Shown here: piece after piece, positions 18,452 through 26,519 of the stretch
Layout: every line of letters starts with the position of its first letter
Numbering within the stretch: the first letter of the stretch is position 1
Assembly: GCF_003712105.1 (NCBI RefSeq)
Contig: NZ_RHLG01000001.1
Span: 186,001-250,000, forward strand
DNA: 64,000 nt
Direction: 5' to 3'
Source of the DNA: Winogradskyella sp.
Lineage (GTDB): Bacteria; Bacteroidota; Bacteroidia; Flavobacteriales; Flavobacteriaceae
The notes under the pieces: model-generated
Seen by the model: only the letters and a program-made list of their open reading frames with translations
Database searches by the model: none
Told to the model about the DNA's origin: nothing
Program-made: the position numbers and the translations under genes

Positions 18452-18475
18452 TCGGCTTATCCCAAATTAAGCCGA
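18452..18475. other. Intergenic hairpin
   Basis: An 8-bp perfect stem TCGGCTTA / TAAGCCGA with loop TCCCAAAT lies between the saccharopine dehydrogenase gene and the next lipoprotein. No T tract follows, so it is not a standard terminator. Confidence 0.5.
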
Positions 18476-18543
18476 CAAAACCCTAATTATAAACCTGAAA
18501 AACAATGACCTTATAAGTCATTTTTTTCGAAAAAAACCTACTT

Positions 18544-19062
18544 ATGAGAAACTTACACTTCTTTCGAATTGTAATTATCACTCTTTTTATTTTTTCTTGT
18601 GAAAGTGATGATAACACAGGTAATCCAATTGCTGAAAACCCAGGTGTCAATGCCGTCATAAATGGTGGCACATTCAATAATTTTGAGTTTTCTGATAGTA
18701 TTTATCAGGTTACAAAACAGGCAACTAACAATACAATCACTATAGATGCAGGTGATACAAATGGCAACCAGATAACTATTTTCTTAAATAGTTCTGGCGG
18801 ATTCGATTCTGGCACAATTAAAACCATGGGCGATATTGATGTCAATAATTTTGTCACTTATGTGTTGATTAGACAGAGTAATCCTCAAATGAGTTATTAC
18901 TCTTCGATTGGGAATGTTACAATTACAGACAATATAACTCACCCGACAGAATCAGGAATACGCCTATTATCAGGGAATTTTGAAATTACCGCAAACCCCA
19001 TTAATGATCCAACATCAACAACAATGACGGGTACATTTATTGAACTAGAGTATGAAGATTAA
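18544..19062 (+). CDS. Hypothetical lipoprotein
   Basis: I do not recognise this 172-residue protein. It has a lipoprotein signal with the lipobox FIFSC (Cys19), followed by a polar linker ESDDNTGNPIAENPG. The rest is a beta-rich region with many Asn, Thr and Gly and conserved-looking segments such as NTITIDAGDTNGNQITIFL. The pattern suggests a small all-beta domain at the outer membrane or cell surface. Its nearest upstream same-strand neighbour is the saccharopine dehydrogenase gene (157 bp away, with hairpins between). Confidence 0.7.
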   Translation: MRNLHFFRIVIITLFIFSCESDDNTGNPIAENPGVNAVINGGTFNNFEFSDSIYQVTKQATNNTITIDAGDTNGNQITIFLNSSGGFDSGTIKTMGDIDVNNFVTYVLIRQSNPQMSYYSSIGNVTITDNITHPTESGIRLLSGNFEITANPINDPTSTTMTGTFIELEYED

Positions 19063-19085
19063 TTAAAACTAAATCCTTTCAAAAA

Positions 19086-19101
19086 CTTTCAATTTGAAAT
19101 T
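19086..19101. promoter_or_regulatory. Overlapping palindromes upstream of the Lrp gene
   Basis: TTTCAA-T-TTGAAA (19086-19098) and CAATTT-G-AAATTG (19089-19101) are perfect overlapping palindromes. They lie 42-57 bp before the Lrp-family start. Lrp proteins bind symmetric AT-rich sites and commonly control their own genes, so this is a candidate operator. Confidence 0.4.
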
Positions 19102-19142
19102 GATTCACTATTTTTAACTTTCAATTTTAATCATTTTGAATA

Positions 19143-19613
19143 ATGAAGGTTAATGACAAAGGTGTTTTTATTGATGGTATAGATAAAAAGATACTTAGAG
19201 CCTTAATGGAAGATGCTCGAACACCAATATTAGAAATTGCTAGAAATGTTGGTATTTCTGGTGCTGCAATACACCAAAGACTTAGAAAGCTTGAGAAATC
19301 TGGTCTACTAGCTGGTTCAAAATTTATTGTTAATCCTAAAGTTTTGGGTTATACAACAATGGCTTATGTTGGTATTTACTTAGATAAGGCCGTAAGTAAT
19401 CCTGAAGCTGTAAAGCAACTGAAACGGATTCCCGAAGTCATAGAATGTCATTATACCACGGGTCACTGGAGCATTTTTATTAAAATCTTGTCTAAAGATA
19501 ATGAACACTTAATGCATGTTTTAAATACCCAAATACAAAGTATCACTGGAGTTTCAAGAACCGAAACGTTTATATCATTGCAACAGCAGATTAACCGACA
19601 AATTAAGATCTAA
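19143..19613 (+). CDS. Lrp/AsnC-family transcriptional regulator
   Basis: The 156-residue regulator has an N-terminal helix-turn-helix (DKKILRALMEDARTPILEIA, then VGISGAAIHQRLRKLEKSGL) and a C-terminal RAM/AsnC ligand-binding domain from about residue 68 (TTMAYVGIYLDKAV, IECHYTTGHWSIFIKILSKD). Such proteins form dimers or octamers and respond to amino acids. Alanine dehydrogenase lies 2 kb downstream but on the other strand, so a link is only speculative. Palindromes upstream suggest autoregulation. Confidence 0.92.
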   Translation: MKVNDKGVFIDGIDKKILRALMEDARTPILEIARNVGISGAAIHQRLRKLEKSGLLAGSKFIVNPKVLGYTTMAYVGIYLDKAVSNPEAVKQLKRIPEVIECHYTTGHWSIFIKILSKDNEHLMHVLNTQIQSITGVSRTETFISLQQQINRQIKI

Positions 19614-19616
19614 AAA

Positions 19617-19648
19617 AAAGGCTCTGAAAATCCAGAGCCTTTAATTTT
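19617..19648 (+). terminator. Intrinsic terminator after the Lrp gene
   Basis: A 10-bp stem AAAGGCTCTG / CAGAGCCTTT (19617-19642) with loop AAAATC is followed by a T-rich run. Confidence 0.88.
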
Positions 19649-19663
19649 TTAAATTTATTGATA

Positions 19664-20371
19664 CTAATCTCTTGACATTAGAATTTGAAGTACATACCAA
19701 AATAATAACATCACTGAAGCAAAAATTCCTAAAGCAGCACCAACATACTGGTCGCCTGTATATTCGTATTTTACTTTAGATGTTTGATATAATATTGCTG
19801 CTCCAGCAAAAACTACCATTGCAACTGAGAACCATAGTCCTAAATCAAAGCCAAAAATTGAGCCTGCTACAATTAGGCCTACAGCAATAAATGTACCTAT
19901 TACCAATCCTGTTTTAAGAAAAGAGAAATTCTGATTTGACATAAAAACTACTGCCGTTAAACCTCCAAAAAGGCATAGTGTAATTATAGTAGCTTGAGTC
20001 AACATAGCTGTTCCTGAAGAATGATACGCTGCTAAATATATCATTGGAAGGAAGATGATAGCTTCAAGTAAAACATAAAGACCTAAGCCCATATACTGTG
20101 TTTGCCTTGAAGGGTCATGAGCCAGTTTATCTGCCATTGTACTTCCAACCCAAAAAAGACCTAAAACAATTAACCACGAAAAACTATTTGCAAACATGAG
20201 GTTAATGATAGAGACAACAGTCTCTTCAAACATACCGATAAAGATATATTCAAGTAGCATAAATCCTAAAATTGCAAATGCTACATGTGTGTAGGTTTTA
20301 CGATAAAAAGTAGCTTTTTCACTTTCCTCTAAATGACCTACCATTATTGGTCCTTGAATTTGGTTTTCCAT
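19664..20371 (-). CDS. Bax inhibitor-1/YccA family membrane protein
   Basis: A 235-residue protein with about seven membrane helices after a cytoplasmic N-terminus (about 30 residues, EESEKATFYRKTYTHVAFAI). The pattern matches the BI-1/YccA (TMBIM) family, with the acidic C-terminal region and the core segment VGLIVAGSIFGFDLGLWFSV. YccA interacts with the FtsH protease in E. coli; other members are calcium-leak channels. Its role here is unknown. It lies downstream of the zinc metallopeptidase, separated by a terminator hairpin. Confidence 0.88.
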   Translation of the reverse strand: MENQIQGPIMVGHLEESEKATFYRKTYTHVAFAILGFMLLEYIFIGMFEETVVSIINLMFANSFSWLIVLGLFWVGSTMADKLAHDPSRQTQYMGLGLYVLLEAIIFLPMIYLAAYHSSGTAMLTQATIITLCLFGGLTAVVFMSNQNFSFLKTGLVIGTFIAVGLIVAGSIFGFDLGLWFSVAMVVFAGAAILYQTSKVKYEYTGDQYVGAALGIFASVMLLFWYVLQILMSRD

Positions 20372-20426
20372 AAACTGATTGATTTTTAATTTTCATAAAT
20401 GTAAACATAAATTACAGAAAACAAAA

Positions 20427-20446
20427 AGCTCTGATTTCTCAGAGCT
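20427..20446 (-). terminator. Intrinsic terminator after the zinc metallopeptidase gene
   Basis: The stem AGCTCTGA / TCAGAGCT with loop GAAA (minus strand) is followed on that strand by TTTTTGTTTT. Confidence 0.8.
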
Positions 20447-20469
20447 CATTCATATTTAAAGAAAAGTTA

Positions 20470-21165
20470 TTAGTCTCGACCACCAAAAACTTGTAGTGCC
20501 CAATATAATAGAGATGCCAAGGCACCAATAGCAGCTACTAAATAGGTTCTTGCTGCCCATTTTAGAGCATCTTCAGCACCTTCGTATTCTTGCTGTGATA
20601 CCATGTTTTTGTTCTTTAACCATGCTAATGCACGGTTACTAGCATCGTACTCAACAGGCAATGTAATAAAGCTAAATAAGGTTGCGAATGCCATAAACAC
20701 TAATCCAGCAACAGCAATCCAATATCCCATTCCTATACCAGCTGCTGCTCCCATTATTAGGCCGCCAATAACTAACCACTGCGACATACCAGAAGTAATA
20801 CTTACAATTGGCACTAGTGATGAACGCATTTGCAATGCGCCATAAGCAGTAGCATGTTGCACTGCGTGCCCAACTTCGTGAGCAGCTACTGCTGCAGCTG
20901 CAGCATTGCGTTGATTATATACAGCCTCACTAAGATTTACAGTTTTATTTTTTGGGTTGTAATGATCTGTTAATTGACCTCTAACTGAAATAACTTCTAC
21001 ATCAAATATGCCATTATCAGCCAACATTTTTTCTGCTATTTCTTTACCTGACATTCCATTCTGGAGCTGACGCTTTGAGTAAAATGCAAACTTTTGCTTC
21101 AACTTATTGCTTACTAACCAGCTTACAAGAGCTATTGCTCCGATTAAAATATAATATCCAAACAT
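20470..21165 (-). CDS. Membrane zinc metallopeptidase (YugP-like)
   Basis: A 231-residue membrane peptidase with N-terminal helix LIGAIALVSWLVSN and the zinc-binding motif AAHEVGHAVQH (His96, Glu97, His100). Two or three further helices follow, and a later LPVEYDASNRAL segment supplies acidic residues typical of the YugP/PF04298 family. These inner-membrane peptidases have unknown substrates. It is probably transcribed alone: a terminator follows and no tight neighbour precedes it. Confidence 0.9.
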   Translation of the reverse strand: MFGYYILIGAIALVSWLVSNKLKQKFAFYSKRQLQNGMSGKEIAEKMLADNGIFDVEVISVRGQLTDHYNPKNKTVNLSEAVYNQRNAAAAAVAAHEVGHAVQHATAYGALQMRSSLVPIVSITSGMSQWLVIGGLIMGAAAGIGMGYWIAVAGLVFMAFATLFSFITLPVEYDASNRALAWLKNKNMVSQQEYEGAEDALKWAARTYLVAAIGALASLLYWALQVFGGRD

Positions 21166-21248
21166 AATTTCCTTCTTTTATTGAATTATAAATTTACTAG
21201 ATATTAAGCAAAAAGTAAGCCAAATCAATGTTAAGAAATTTTGTCAGT

Positions 21249-21815
21249 TTATTGCTTTATAAGCTTGGCACGTTGACTAACACTTATTGGATATGAAAAT
21301 ACGCTAGGTACATTATTTTGCTCACCACCAGACTCAGTTTTCTCATTAGCTTTAGAAAAAATAATCTGAAATATCATGTGGTCATCGTAGAATTCTTCTA
21401 TTGTAAATAACAGATTTCCTTGAACTTCAAAAACACTATATAATCTATTATCATAAACTTTGGCAGATAATAAAATACCATTGTTTTCGTCAACAACAAA
21501 TTCACCTTTACTTGCATCCATAGTTATTAAACTATAATTACGTTCTTGCCGATTACCATCCATAATATATACAATTTGGTAATCGTATTTGCCAACTGAA
21601 TCTGTTGCTTTAATATGAAACTCCATACCAATTATCTGCTCACCTTTGGCATTTTTAATGATTAAATCACCTTTATAACTTCCAAGAATATTATCAGGAA
21701 AACGCTGGTCATTTATTGGCTCTACTGTTTCTTGTTTAGAAGATGTATCTCGCTGTTTTTGAGCACTACAATTAGTAATGACAATTGCTAATAGAAAATA
21801 CTTTATAAATTTCAT
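21249..21815 (-). CDS. Hypothetical lipoprotein
   Basis: A 188-residue protein with a lipoprotein signal (LLAIVITNCSAQ; Cys16). The mature part starts with a polar linker (KQRDTSSKQETVEPIND). It continues with a lipocalin-like run of beta strands (ILGSYKGDLIIKNAKGEQI, MEFHIKATDSVGKYDYQIVY, YSVFEVQGNLLFTIEEF). The reading suggests a small beta-barrel or lipocalin-type domain reporting on bound molecules. No enzyme motif is seen. It lies 39 bp downstream of alanine dehydrogenase on the same strand and may share its transcript. Confidence 0.7.
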   Translation of the reverse strand: MKFIKYFLLAIVITNCSAQKQRDTSSKQETVEPINDQRFPDNILGSYKGDLIIKNAKGEQIIGMEFHIKATDSVGKYDYQIVYIMDGNRQERNYSLITMDASKGEFVVDENNGILLSAKVYDNRLYSVFEVQGNLLFTIEEFYDDHMIFQIIFSKANEKTESGGEQNNVPSVFSYPISVSQRAKLIKQ

Positions 21816-21853
21816 GCTTTAGTATTTTCAATAAAGATAGAGAAATGTATGCG

Positions 21854-22957
21854 CTATGCCATTGCCTCAACAGACCAATTAAAGGCTTCTGCTATTTCTT
21901 CGTATACTATTTTACCATCAACAATATTAAGCCCTTTTGCTAGTGATTTATCCTTAGCACAAGCATTTCGCCAACCTAATTCTGCCAGTTTTAAAACATA
22001 AGGTAAGGTAACATTAGTTAAAGCCAATGTCGAGGTATAAGGCACAGCACCAGGCATATTTGCCACACAGTAGTGTACAACATCATCAATAATATATGTA
22101 GGATCTTCGTGAGTCGTTGCTTTCGTAGTTTCTATACAACCGCCTTGATCCACTGCAACATCAACAATTACAGTACCTGGCCGCATGTCTTTAAGCATAT
22201 CTTTTGTGATTAGCTTCGGTGCTTTTGCACCTTTTATAAGTACGCCACCAACTATTAAGTCATGGTTTTTAATACGCTTTCTTATATTGAATTCACTCGA
22301 AAATTCAGTTACAACATGGTTAGGCATAACATCATTAACATAACGCAATTGTTTCATGTTTATATCCATGATTGTCACATGCGCACCTAAACCTGCTGCC
22401 ATTTTAGCGGCTTGTATACCAACAGTACCTGCACCTAATACCAATACTTTCCCTGGTGGAACTCCTGGTACGCCACCTAGTAATACACCACGTCCTTTAA
22501 TCGGCTTTTCTAAGTATTTAGCACCTTGTTGAATAGCCATTCGTCCTGCAACTTCTGACATTGGTGTTAGTAATGGTAATGAACCATCTTCATCTTCGAC
22601 CGTCTCATAGGCTATGCAAACTGCTTTGCTATTTATCATAGCCCTAGTTAAAGGTTCACTCGATGCAAAATGAAAATAAGTAAACACCACATGATGTGGT
22701 TTAATTAAATCGTATTCCTGAGCAATTGGTTCCTTTACTTTTACAATCATTTCACTTGATGCATAAACCTCTTCGATGGTGTCTAATAGTTTAGCACCAA
22801 CCTCTTGGTAATCTTTATCAAAAAAGCCACTTCCTAAACCAGCGTCTTTTTGTACAAATACAGTGTGATTTTTTCTAGTAAGTTCAAAAACTCCGGCAGG
22901 TGTCATGCCTACTCGGTTTTCGTTGTTTTTAATTTCTTTGGGAATTCCAATTTTCAT
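21854..22957 (-). CDS. ald: Alanine dehydrogenase
   Basis: The 367-residue enzyme interconverts L-alanine and pyruvate plus ammonia with NAD. The N-terminal signature is MKIGIPKEIKNNENRVGMTP. The nucleotide-binding fold is VLVLGAGTVGIQAAKMAAGLGA. The substrate region has YFHFASSEPLTRA and VDVAVDQGGCIETTKATTH, and VPYTSTLALTNVTLPYV is typical. It is related to PNT-alpha transhydrogenase, but the length and N-terminus match Ald. It supplies pyruvate from alanine and may balance ammonia. Confidence 0.93.
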   Translation of the reverse strand: MKIGIPKEIKNNENRVGMTPAGVFELTRKNHTVFVQKDAGLGSGFFDKDYQEVGAKLLDTIEEVYASSEMIVKVKEPIAQEYDLIKPHHVVFTYFHFASSEPLTRAMINSKAVCIAYETVEDEDGSLPLLTPMSEVAGRMAIQQGAKYLEKPIKGRGVLLGGVPGVPPGKVLVLGAGTVGIQAAKMAAGLGAHVTIMDINMKQLRYVNDVMPNHVVTEFSSEFNIRKRIKNHDLIVGGVLIKGAKAPKLITKDMLKDMRPGTVIVDVAVDQGGCIETTKATTHEDPTYIIDDVVHYCVANMPGAVPYTSTLALTNVTLPYVLKLAELGWRNACAKDKSLAKGLNIVDGKIVYEEIAEAFNWSVEAMA

Positions 22958-23104
22958 CTACGGCAGATATTGTGATTAATAATTGGACTCGAATTTAGCT
23001 CTAATTCATGAAATTAAATAGTTAAAAATGAGATATTTATTATTATTACGAATATTTCAATTTTTGACGAAAAAACTGAAAATTCTATAATAGGTAATCT
23101 AAAA

Positions 23105-23464
23105 TCAATCTATCGCTTTGCTCAATTTTACTACCGTGTCATTTTCAAAGGTGATTAATAAATATTGAGGATCAGAATCGAAAAAACTTGGTGGGTCACC
23201 TAACTCATATACAAAATAATCACCTTCAGAAATTAGAGTTTTATCTGGTTCGCCTAAAATTGAAATGACGTCTTGCTTAGTCTTACCAATTAGAAATTTA
23301 TTCTCAAGAATATCATCAAGCATTTTGTAGCGTTCCTCTGGAGCAGTATGCCAGATCTCTTGATTAAAACGCTCTTCGAAAAATTGCATCAATAATATGC
23401 TAACAACTACAGCTAAGAAGAAAAATAATACTAACCTACCTTTTCTTTTTAGCTTAAACTTCAT
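23105..23464 (-). CDS. Hypothetical membrane-anchored protein with BamE/SmpA-like core
   Basis: A 119-residue protein. A basic N-terminus (MKFKLKRKGR) is followed by one membrane helix (LVLFFFLAVVVSILLMQFF). The periplasmic part has LIGKTKQDVISILGEPDKTL, similar to the small SmpA/BamE-type fold where a helix precedes GxPD. It ends in beta strands FVYELGDPP and YLLITFENDTVVKL. It is shorter than BamE and lacks a lipobox. Function is unknown. A dispersed repeat lies between it and the upstream leuS gene. Confidence 0.65.
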   Translation of the reverse strand: MKFKLKRKGRLVLFFFLAVVVSILLMQFFEERFNQEIWHTAPEERYKMLDDILENKFLIGKTKQDVISILGEPDKTLISEGDYFVYELGDPPSFFDSDPQYLLITFENDTVVKLSKAID

Positions 23465-23480
23465 TTTTTTATTCTGAATC

Positions 23481-23511
23481 GTGAGATTTCTCGACTACGC
23501 TCGAAATGACA
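23481..23511. repeat. Dispersed palindromic repeat copy between leuS and the next gene
   Basis: ttctcgactacgctcgaaat matches the repeat inside leuS at 24715-24740 (ttctcgactgcgctcgaact). It lies 16 bp from the start of the 119-residue gene and is followed by a T-rich run (23512-23518). Confidence 0.8.
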
Positions 23512-23527
23512 TTTTTTTATTAAGGGA

Positions 23528-26398
23528 TTAACCTACAATGTTTACAATTTTACCTGGCACAACAATTACCTTTTTAGGTGTACGACCTTGTAATTGTTCT
23601 TGTGTTTTTTCGTAAGCCAAAACTGTTTTTTCAATATCATCTTTGCTCATATCTAATGGTAGCTCAAGTGTAAAACGCATTTTACCATTAAACGAGATTG
23701 GATAGTTTTTAGAGCTTTCTACCAAATGACTCGCTTCAAATTTTGGAAAAGGAGCAGATGAAATAGATTCTGTATGACCTAATTGCTCCCATAATTCTTC
23801 TGAAATATGTGGCGCATACGGTGAAATCAAAATCAATAATGGTTCGAGAATGGCTCTACTCGTGCACTTTTGAGCTGTTAATTCATTTACAGCAATCATA
23901 AATGTTGATACCGAGGTATTGAAAGAGAAGTTCTCTATATCTTCTTCAACCTTTTTTATGGTTTTATGAAGTGTTTTTAAGTTGTCTTTTGTTGGCTCCA
24001 CTTCGGCTCCGCTCAGTGACCCATCTATAAAAGGAAGATAGAGCTTCCAAAGCTTTTTAAGGAAGCTATGCACACCTGTAATCCCAGCAGTATTCCATGG
24101 TTTGTATTGCTCTAATGGTCCAAGAAACATTTCGTAAAGACGTAAACTGTCTGCTCCGTATTGCTCGCAAATATTATCTGGATTTACAACATTGTATTTG
24201 GACTTAGACATTTTTTCGACATCGCGTTGTACCTTAAAAGTCCCATCTTCTTCAGTAATGAAAACAGCATCTTTAAATTCTGGTCTCCAGTTTTTAAAAG
24301 CTTTAACATCTAATTCGTCTGATGAATTAACAAAAGACACATCAGCATGAATTTCTTGCACCTTGATATTTCCGACCGAACCTTTAGAATAAAAATTACT
24401 AGTACCTTCTTCTCTATAAACGAAAGCACTAGTCCCCAAAATCATCCCTTGGTTAATCAGCTTTTTAAAAGGTTCATCGACACCTACAAAACCTCTATCG
24501 TATAAAAACTTTACCCAAAAACGCGAGTATAACAAGTGTCCTGTAGCATGCTCACTACCACCAATATATAAGTCTACATTTTCCCAATATTTTAACGCGT
24601 CTTCAGTAGCAAAAGCACCATCTCTATTCGCTACTTCTTCCATATATCTAAAGAAATACCACGAGCTTCCTGCCCAACCTGGCATAGTGTTTAGTTCAAG
24701 TGGGAAAATAGTCTTGTTCTCGACTGCGCTCGAACTGACAACTTTATTGTTTTTTGTATCCCAAGCCCAAACATCAGCACGACCTAAAGGTGGTTCGCCT
24801 TCTTCTGTAGGTAAATATTTTTCAACTTCTGGTAACGTTAGTGGTAAATGCTCTGTAGCTATCATCTGCGGCATACCATCAACATAATATACTGGGAAAG
24901 GTTCACCCCAATAACGTTGACGAGAAAATACAGCATCGCGTAAACGGTAATTAGTTTTGCCTTGTCCATGCTTAATTTGCTCCAATTCGTAAATGGCACG
25001 TTTTGAGGCTTTTTTATAATTTAAACCATCTAAGAAATCGCTATTCGCAATTTTTACATTGTCTTTTGATGCAAAAGCTTCTTCAGAAATATCAATGCCA
25101 TCAAAAATATTAGGTATCGGAATATCAAAGTGTTTTGCAAAATCGTAATCGCGCTGGTCACCACAAGGTACAGCCATAACTGCACCTGTACCATAACTTG
25201 CTAAAACGTAATCACCAATCCAAATAGGAATTGGTTCTTTAGTGAATGGATGCTCAGCATAGGCACCTGTAAACACACCAGAAATGGTTTTTACATCTGC
25301 CATTCTATCACGTTCAGAACGTTTTGAAGTAGCTTCTACATAAGCTTCAACCTCAGCTTTTTGAGCTTCAGTTGTAATTTGTGATACCAATTCGTGCTCT
25401 GGTGCAAGCGTCATAAAACTTACGCCGAAAATAGTATCTGGTCGTGTTGTAAATACTTCGATTTGGTGATTGAGCGTAGTCGAAATCACATCTTGGTTGC
25501 TTCGACTCCGCACGGCGTCCATTACATTAAATGTAACCGAAGCACCAACCGACTTGCCAATCCAATTACGTTGGCTTTCTTTAAGTGAATCTGTCCAATC
25601 AATCGTATCTAACCCTTGAAGCAATCGTTCGGCATATGCAGAAATACGCATGCTCCATTGGGTCATTTTTTTACGAACTACAGGATGACCACCACGTTCT
25701 GAAACGCCGTTTATAATTTCGTCATTAGCCAAAACAGTTCCTAAAGCAGGACACCAATTTACTTCGGTCTCTGCTAAATAAGTTAATCTATATTTTAGCA
25801 GAACTTCTTGTTTTTCAACTTCCGAAAATGCATTCCATTGGTCAGCAGTAAAGCTCGGTATATCTTCATCACAAATAGCATCTACATTTTGATTTCCATC
25901 TGTTTCAAACACATTAATCAAACTGCTTATCTGCTCTGCTTTATCAGAAACATTGTTATACCAAGAATCAAATAGTTGAATAAAAATCCACTGTGTCCAT
26001 TTGTAATACTCTGGATTACTGGTTCTTACTTCTCTACTCCAATCGAAAGAAAATCCTATTTGGTCTAGCTGACGTCGATACGTTTTAATATTTGCCTCAG
26101 TAGTCACTGCTGGATGCTGACCAGTTTGAATTGCGTATTGCTCAGCTGGCAAACCAAAACTATCATAACCTTGAGGATGTAATACGTTAAATCCTTTATG
26201 ACGTTTGTAACGCGCATAGATATCACTGGCAATATAACCTAATGGATGACCAACATGTAAACCTGCACCACTTGGATAAGGAAACATATCCAAAACATAA
26301 TATTTAGGTTTGTCCGAATTATTTTCGGCCTTAAAGGTTTGGTTTTTGGCCCAATAGTCTTGCCACTTCTTTTCTATTGCGTTGAAATTGTATTTCAT
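23528..26398 (-). CDS. leuS: Leucyl-tRNA synthetase with three repeat-derived insertions
   Basis: The 956-residue synthetase charges tRNA-Leu. The HIGH motif is HVGH (48-51), the editing-domain threonine-rich segment is FTTRPDTIFGVSF, and KMSKS is at 729-733. A C-terminal domain follows. Three short insertions fall in loops: residues about 293-311 (AVRSRSNQDVISTTLNH), 553-562 (VSSSAVEN) and 793-801 (SLSGAEVEP). Their DNA matches copies of the dispersed TCGA-rich palindromic repeat found elsewhere in the window, and each copy keeps the reading frame. All catalytic motifs are intact, so the enzyme should work. It is transcribed from a -7 box at 26424-26431, divergent from ftsX. Confidence 0.97.
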   Translation of the reverse strand: MKYNFNAIEKKWQDYWAKNQTFKAENNSDKPKYYVLDMFPYPSGAGLHVGHPLGYIASDIYARYKRHKGFNVLHPQGYDSFGLPAEQYAIQTGQHPAVTTEANIKTYRRQLDQIGFSFDWSREVRTSNPEYYKWTQWIFIQLFDSWYNNVSDKAEQISSLINVFETDGNQNVDAICDEDIPSFTADQWNAFSEVEKQEVLLKYRLTYLAETEVNWCPALGTVLANDEIINGVSERGGHPVVRKKMTQWSMRISAYAERLLQGLDTIDWTDSLKESQRNWIGKSVGASVTFNVMDAVRSRSNQDVISTTLNHQIEVFTTRPDTIFGVSFMTLAPEHELVSQITTEAQKAEVEAYVEATSKRSERDRMADVKTISGVFTGAYAEHPFTKEPIPIWIGDYVLASYGTGAVMAVPCGDQRDYDFAKHFDIPIPNIFDGIDISEEAFASKDNVKIANSDFLDGLNYKKASKRAIYELEQIKHGQGKTNYRLRDAVFSRQRYWGEPFPVYYVDGMPQMIATEHLPLTLPEVEKYLPTEEGEPPLGRADVWAWDTKNNKVVSSSAVENKTIFPLELNTMPGWAGSSWYFFRYMEEVANRDGAFATEDALKYWENVDLYIGGSEHATGHLLYSRFWVKFLYDRGFVGVDEPFKKLINQGMILGTSAFVYREEGTSNFYSKGSVGNIKVQEIHADVSFVNSSDELDVKAFKNWRPEFKDAVFITEEDGTFKVQRDVEKMSKSKYNVVNPDNICEQYGADSLRLYEMFLGPLEQYKPWNTAGITGVHSFLKKLWKLYLPFIDGSLSGAEVEPTKDNLKTLHKTIKKVEEDIENFSFNTSVSTFMIAVNELTAQKCTSRAILEPLLILISPYAPHISEELWEQLGHTESISSAPFPKFEASHLVESSKNYPISFNGKMRFTLELPLDMSKDDIEKTVLAYEKTQEQLQGRTPKKVIVVPGKIVNIVG
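23999..24022. repeat. Dispersed palindromic repeat, in frame in leuS (copy 3)
   Basis: acttcggctccgctcagtga encodes, on the minus strand, SLSGAEV near residue 795 of LeuS. Confidence 0.75.
24715..24740. repeat. Dispersed palindromic repeat, in frame in leuS (copy 2)
   Basis: ttctcgactgcgctcgaact is nearly identical to the intergenic copy at 23481-23511. On the minus strand it encodes VSSSAVEN around residues 553-562 of LeuS. Confidence 0.8.
25467..25520. repeat. Head-to-head pair of dispersed repeats, in frame in leuS (copy 1)
   Basis: gagcgtagtcgaaat and gcttcgactccgcac form two inverted arms separated by about 11 bp. On the minus strand they encode AVRSRSNQDVISTTLN (LeuS about 293-311), just before the editing motif FTTRPDT. 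Confidence 0.75.
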
Positions 26399-26423
26399 CC
26401 TAGTATTTCCTTCAAATAAGCTG

Positions 26424-26431
26424 CAAATTTA
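26424..26431 (-). promoter_or_regulatory. -7 promoter box of leuS
   Basis: Minus-strand TAAATTTG matches TAnnTTTG and lies 25 bp before the leuS ATG. Confidence 0.55.
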
Positions 26432-26434
26432 GTG

Positions 26435-26471
26435 GTATTACAACACATTTAAAAACTAAACGTTGTAATAC
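26435..26471. promoter_or_regulatory. 10-bp inverted repeat in the leuS-ftsX divergent region
   Basis: GTATTACAAC (26435-26444) and GTTGTAATAC (26462-26471) are exact inverted copies, 17 bp apart. They sit directly upstream of the leuS -7 box, so they could be an operator or RNA hairpin. Confidence 0.45.
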
Positions 26472-26519
26472 TCTAGATAACTAAATTCTTTTTTATTTTT
26501 ACAGCATTAATCCTATTCA

